26,646 nucleotides of DNA. Origin: DASUME01 sp038257655. GTDB lineage: Bacteria > Myxococcota_A > Polyangia > Polyangiales > DASUME01. The stretch's first letter is position 1. Each line of letters starts with the position of its first letter. The notes under the pieces are model-generated. The model was not told the DNA's origin. It made no database searches and was given only the letters and a program-made list of their open reading frames with translations. Where the stretch lies: NCBI GenBank assembly GCA_038257655.1, contig JBBSJC010000036.1:1-26646 (forward strand), written 5' to 3'. Below, one piece after another: positions 23,211 to 26,646 of this stretch. Both the position numbers and the translations under genes were made by a program.

Positions 23211-24143
23211 TCACTTAGGATCGAATAACGAAGTGGACAAATAGCGGTCGCCGCGGTCGCACACGATGCACACGATGGTGGCATCCCGCTCTTGTTTCTC
23301 GAGCTCCTTGCACAGCTCTCGCCCCGCCCACACCGCGCCGCCCGAGCTCACACCAGCAAACACGCCCTCGTCACGCGCTAGGGCGCGCGTCATGGCTTCT
23401 GCATCGCTCTGCGCGACGTCGATGGTGCGATCGACACGTGCTGGCTCGAAGATTTTGGGCAGGTAGGCCGTGGGCCAACGTCTGATGCCGGGGATGCTCG
23501 AGTTTTCGGTGGGCTGACAACCGACGATCGTGATCGCAGGGTTCTGCTCTTTGAGATAGCGCGACACGCCCATGATCGTGCCCGTCGTGCCCATAGCGCT
23601 GACAAAGTGCGTGATGCCGCCCCCGGTGTCGCGCCAGATCTCGGGCCCAGTCGACTCGTAGTGCGCGCCCCAGTTGTCAGGATTTGCAAACTGATCGAGC
23701 ATCAGGTAGCCGCCGCGCGCGACTTTCTCGTGCGCGTGATCGATCGCGGCCTCCATGCCACCACTTTCGCTCGTCAGAACGACCTCCGCGCCAAATGCGC
23801 GCATGGCCCGCACGCGCTCCACGGTGGCGTTTTCGGGCATCACTAGCTCGATGCGATAACCGCGTGTGGCCGCGATCATCGCCAGCGCAATCCCCGTGTT
23901 GCCACTGGTGGGCTCGATCAGCGTCACAGAACGCTCAAGCTCGCCGCGCCGCTCGGCGCCTAAGATCATCGCGCGTGCCGGCCTGTCCTTGACGCTGCCA
24001 CCGGGGTTATTGCCTTCGAGCTTGCCGAGCAACCGGATGCCCGGGTGCGACACGCCGGTAGCAAGCTCGATCATGGGCGTGTTGCCCACGACATCTTCGA
24101 TCCGTGTCTGCTCGATGCTGGGCTGGCTCGTAGACTGGCTCAT
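23211..24143 (-). CDS. cysM: Cysteine synthase (O-acetylserine sulfhydrylase B type)
   Basis: The 310-residue PLP enzyme makes cysteine from O-acetylserine and sulphide or thiosulphate. The N-terminus has IEDVVGNTPMIEL. The PLP lysine is Lys52 in GGSVKDRPARAMI. The substrate loop is EPTSGNTGIALAM, the phosphate-binding loop SAMGTTGTIMG, and the late serine is in GVFAGVSSGGAVWAG. The segment IVGCQPTENSSIPGIRRWP, with its RRWP, supports the CysM rather than the CysK type. The length is normal. The divergent neighbour is epsC, serine O-acetyltransferase, which makes the substrate; only 41 bp separate the two start codons. osmC follows in the operon. Confidence 0.95.
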   Translation of the reverse strand: MSQSTSQPSIEQTRIEDVVGNTPMIELATGVSHPGIRLLGKLEGNNPGGSVKDRPARAMILGAERRGELERSVTLIEPTSGNTGIALAMIAATRGYRIELVMPENATVERVRAMRAFGAEVVLTSESGGMEAAIDHAHEKVARGGYLMLDQFANPDNWGAHYESTGPEIWRDTGGGITHFVSAMGTTGTIMGVSRYLKEQNPAITIVGCQPTENSSIPGIRRWPTAYLPKIFEPARVDRTIDVAQSDAEAMTRALARDEGVFAGVSSGGAVWAGRELCKELEKQERDATIVCIVCDRGDRYLSTSLFDPK

Positions 24144-24184
24144 GGGCTCGCGGCGCTGCCTTTCGTAAGGTACGTTAGCCTCCC

Positions 24185-25084
24185 ATGCGAGTAGAGCCCA
24201 GCAAGTTTAGAGCGCTCGAGGCGGTAATCGACGAGGTTGTCGCAAGTTACTCGGGCAAACTCGAGATCGACAACCTGGAGAGTGCCGCCCTTCCCAATCG
24301 ACGCGCGGTCGTCGAAGCGATGGAGCATCTCAAGCCCGTACTGTTCATGGGTTATTACAGCACCCATACCCTCAATCAAGACAACCTCAGGCAGGCGATA
24401 GCCGAACACCTTTACGCTGCGCATCGCATCCTCGCCGATCAGATCGATCGCGCCCTCACCTACGACCACTGGATGGGGCGTAGTGAGAAGCGGGTCCCCG
24501 CGGGTTGCTCAGAAGAAGTCGTGCTCGCCCTGCTGCGACAGATCCCTGAGATTCGCCGCCAGCTCAACGGTGACGTGCAGGCTGCATTCGCTGGCGACCC
24601 TGCCGCCCACAGTATCGAAGAGGTCGTGTTCAGTTATCCCGCGATCGAGGCCATCACCGCCTATCGCATCGCCCATCAGCTTCATCTTTCGGGCGTGCCG
24701 ATGGTCCCGCGCATCATCACGGAGCAGGCACACGCCCGCACGGGGATCGATATTAGCCCCGGCGCACGCATCGGCGAGCGCTTCTTCATCGATCACGGCA
24801 CAGGCGTTGTGATCGGAGAGACCACCGTGATCGGCAACGAGGTAAAGCTCTATCAAGGAGTGACACTCGGTGCGCTCAGTCTGAGTAAGAGCGAGAAGAG
24901 CGCTAAGCGCCACCCCACGATCGAAGACCACGTCACGATTTACTCAGGCGCGACCATCCTTGGCGGCGACACCGTAATCGGTGCAGGCTCGGTGATCGGT
25001 GGCAACGTTTGGCTTATCGACTCCGTGCCCCCCGGCTCCAAGGTGTTCGGTCGTGCCAAGCGGGCAGACTCGGAGCCAGCCTAG
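24185..25084 (+). CDS. epsC: Serine O-acetyltransferase (EpsC/SAT type)
   Basis: The 299-residue product acetylates serine with acetyl-CoA, the committed step of cysteine synthesis. An N-terminal helical part (about 1-140) is followed by the SAT-specific stretch SIEEVVFSYPAIEAITAYRI and AHQLHLSGVPMVPRIITEQA. The left-handed beta-helix follows, with HARTGIDISPGARIGERFFI, DHGTGVVIGETTVIGN and LGALSL. The active-site region is the HGTGVVIGE/HPTIED area. The length fits the EpsC group, which has a longer N-terminus than E. coli CysE. It is divergent from cysM. The stop overlaps by a few bases the end of the small convergent ORF at 25081. Confidence 0.95.
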   Translation: MRVEPSKFRALEAVIDEVVASYSGKLEIDNLESAALPNRRAVVEAMEHLKPVLFMGYYSTHTLNQDNLRQAIAEHLYAAHRILADQIDRALTYDHWMGRSEKRVPAGCSEEVVLALLRQIPEIRRQLNGDVQAAFAGDPAAHSIEEVVFSYPAIEAITAYRIAHQLHLSGVPMVPRIITEQAHARTGIDISPGARIGERFFIDHGTGVVIGETTVIGNEVKLYQGVTLGALSLSKSEKSAKRHPTIEDHVTIYSGATILGGDTVIGAGSVIGGNVWLIDSVPPGSKVFGRAKRADSEPA

Positions 25085-25320
25085 GCTGCGCGGGGTGCGT
25101 AGGGCTGCGCGGCGCCCGTGATGTCTTCGTGATATTGGGTGGGCAAGAGCTCGAGATAACGGGGAAACAGCTCTCTTTCGCGGACTTCTAGAAGTGAGCT
25201 GGTCAGCCAGGTGCTTCGGAAGTTGATCGCGGGCGCGACGGCTTCTGGCGTGCACTCAAAACCCGCAAGCCAGCCAGGCCTGTCGTCAGAAGCTACCGGT
25301 GGCTCGTCCGCGCTGCTCAT
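25081..25320 (-). CDS. Small hypothetical protein
   Basis: The 79-residue frame from ATG 25320 ends tail-to-tail with epsC, their stop codons overlapping. The middle, INFRSTWLTSSLLEVRERELF and PRYLELLPTQYHED, looks like a genuine amphipathic helical segment. It loosely resembles the opening of myxobacterial DUF2378 (TIGR02265) proteins, which are about twice as long. It could be a truncated copy or an independent small protein. The ribosome site is weak. There is no functional clue. Confidence 0.5.
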   Translation of the reverse strand: MSSADEPPVASDDRPGWLAGFECTPEAVAPAINFRSTWLTSSLLEVRERELFPRYLELLPTQYHEDITGAAQPYAPRAA

Positions 25321-25444
25321 GGATCGAGGTTACCTACTGTTCCATCTGGAAGGAAGATCATCCGGTCGGGTTGCATGGCACTACAAGTGTCGACGGGCGT
25401 GGCAGTAGCAATTGTACCCACAGCCGCTATCACCAGCATGTCCC

Positions 25445-26050
25445 ATGCCGACCGACACAGCGCCCACGCCGCACGAAACCGTGAGCTTAGTCTTCGAGAC
25501 CCACGCCACCTCCGAGGACAATGAGGCACGGCGCGCGTCGGGTTGGCATGACTCCGTGCTTTCGTCGCTCGGGGAGAGGCAGGCAGCAGAGCTCGGGGAA
25601 CGTCGTCAGCATGACCGCTTCGCTGCTATCTACTGCTCCGATTTCGCGCGCGCCTCACGCACGGTCGAGCTCGCGTTCGCCGCGCGCACCATTCCGATCT
25701 ATCGCGACGCGAGCCTGAGGGAGTGCAACTACGGCGAGCTCAATCGCGCACCTCTGGCCCAGGTCGAGTCCGAGAAACTTAGGCGCATCACGACACCCTT
25801 TCCCGGAGGAGAGAGCTACGAAGAAGCCGTCGCGCGCATGCGACCCTTACTGTGCGAGCTTATGTCACGGCACGCGGGCGAGTGCGTATTGATCGTGGGC
25901 CATCGAGCCACTCAGCACGGGCTCGAGCACTGGCTGTGCGGTCGGCCGCTCGAGGTACTCGTGGCCGAGCCCTTCCGCTGGCAGCCTGGCTGGAGGTACC
26001 AGGTGGGCTTACCTTTTCTGCGAAAGTGCGGCAGCGAACAGTCACGTTAA
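25445..26050 (+). CDS. Variant histidine phosphatase-family protein
   Basis: ATG 25445 is used instead of TTG 25412. The 201-residue product has the phosphoglycerate-mutase fold. The canonical RHG motif is replaced by THA (Thr19-His20-Ala21 in LVFETHATSEDNEARRASGW). The remaining landmarks are present: SSLGERQAAELGERR, IYCSDFARASRTVE with Arg69, LRECNYGELN with Glu93, PFPGGESYEEAV and IVGHRATQHGLEHW with the second catalytic His153. Thus both histidines are kept but the first arginine and glycine are lost. I recall a subfamily with ETHST/ETHAT in place of RHG, so this may be a true variant and not decay. The substrate is unknown. It is monocistronic. Confidence 0.85.
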   Translation: MPTDTAPTPHETVSLVFETHATSEDNEARRASGWHDSVLSSLGERQAAELGERRQHDRFAAIYCSDFARASRTVELAFAARTIPIYRDASLRECNYGELNRAPLAQVESEKLRRITTPFPGGESYEEAVARMRPLLCELMSRHAGECVLIVGHRATQHGLEHWLCGRPLEVLVAEPFRWQPGWRYQVGLPFLRKCGSEQSR

Positions 26051-26203
26051 GTCGTGAAAGCGGCGCGTTCGCGGGCCGTGCACCGACCGGCGGTTCCCGC
26101 ACACATTCTATGACTCGGCTGCAGCGAGCGAAGGCATTCACGATGACGATCGACGCGGGAACAAGCCAGGTGTTATCTGCCCCGTCGGCGTGGAGAAGCA
26201 GTG

Positions 26204-26423
26204 ATGCGATACAAAGTGATTTCTTTCGCGGCCTTGGCGCTGTGGGCCTGTGCGTCAGATAGCCCCCTCGGAGGACGACGACGACAAGCCCGAACCCACC
26301 GGCTGCTCAGACCGTAAGCTTTCACCGCAAGAAGCTGCGCTTGAGTTTATGCTGTTTGATTTGTCCTCCTGCGTCACACCCGGGAACGTACCGACCCAGC
26401 CGCCGCCGGTCGTGCTTCAATAA
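26204..26423 (+). pseudogene. Small lipoprotein gene with apparent one-base frameshift
   Basis: ATG 26204 has a good ribosome site (GGAGAAG at 26192-26198) and begins MRYKVISFAALALWACASDS, a clear lipoprotein signal with lipobox LWAC. The frame then runs out at TAA 26315. If one C is removed from the CCCCC run at 26263-26267, the frame becomes DSPSEDDDDKPEPTGC, then RKLSPQEAALEFMLFDLSSC and a Pro-rich end, stopping at TAA 26421. That reads as a plausible 72-residue small lipoprotein. The shift may be a sequencing error, a recent mutation or a phase-variable tract. Between 26051 and 26203 nothing else is seen. Confidence 0.6.
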
Positions 26424-26530
26424 GCTTAGTACAGCTCCCCAGAAGTAGGTGATCAGTCGATCGGGCGGGAGGGGCGGTTTTGTCAAAAAGTTGCCAGGCT
26501 CGAGCGTTGTGATCGTATGCGGGCATTGCG

Positions 26531-26646
26531 ATGCAAACCCCGATTCGGATCGAACTCACAGACGATGAGCGCTCGCGCTCGGTCGACTTGGAGCGCCGCA
26601 TCGTGCGCAAATGGGGAACTCGCTTCGACGCGGCCCTGCGCGCTGA
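26531..26646 (+). CDS. Start of an unidentified gene, cut by window edge
   Basis: From ATG 26531 an open frame runs to the edge: MQTPIRIELTDDERSRSVDL, then a basic helical part including ERRIVRKWGTRFDAALRA. It resembles the start of many small helical or helix-turn-helix proteins, but 38 residues are too few to name it. No strong ribosome site precedes it. Confidence 0.35.
   Translation, partial: MQTPIRIELTDDERSRSVDLERRIVRKWGTRFDAALRA

Overview
The window reads as a chromosomal stretch of a high-GC, Gram-negative, myxobacterium-like organism (Myxococcota). This is inferred from gene style, not from a marker gene. Ten predicted lipoproteins carry Asp/Gly/Ser/Ala-rich low-complexity stretches after the lipobox or Cys-rich domains. 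There is a soluble hybrid histidine kinase, and genes are mostly single or in two-gene units. No rRNA, tRNA, CRISPR array, transposase or phage gene was found.

Layout. 1-2250: a polysaccharide flippase (minus strand, cut by the window edge) diverges from a TagB/TagF-type glycerophosphotransferase, suggesting a surface-polymer locus. 2256-2428: a long near-perfect hairpin repeat. 2531-6963: a rightward run of GST, GH5 endoglycoceramidase-like lipoprotein, VOC protein, CPBP membrane protease and an unknown lipoprotein. 6964-7433: no intact gene, but a 12-bp tandem repeat and the remnant of a four-helix-bundle (S23/IVP-type) gene. 7434-8717: one reading frame for an envelope protein, split by an in-frame TGA. 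8816-10368: a zinc-ribbon membrane protein, a protein with an SSB-like acidic tail, and a secreted CAP-domain lipoprotein. 10405-10573: a second copy of the hairpin repeat.

10999-14364: two large secreted lipoproteins, a lysyl-oxidase-domain protein and an alginate-lyase-family protein. 14838-17689: a Cys-rich NHL-repeat lipoprotein diverging from a MarR regulator, with a perfect 21-bp palindrome between them. 17622-18620: a DUF1838 lipoprotein whose 3' end overlaps marR. 18791-21644: a two-gene signalling operon, a FIST sensor followed by a cytoplasmic hybrid histidine kinase. 21705-22685: an unknown lipoprotein. 22782-25084: a cysteine module (osmC-like and cysM on minus, epsC on plus). 25081-26646: a small ORF, a variant histidine phosphatase, a small lipoprotein with an apparent one-base frameshift, and a gene start cut by the window edge.

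The strongest unexplained signals are the paired hairpin elements (same core and apex, different outer arms that remain self-complementary in each copy), the TGA-split frame at 7908, the marR palindrome and the C5-tract frameshift at 26263.
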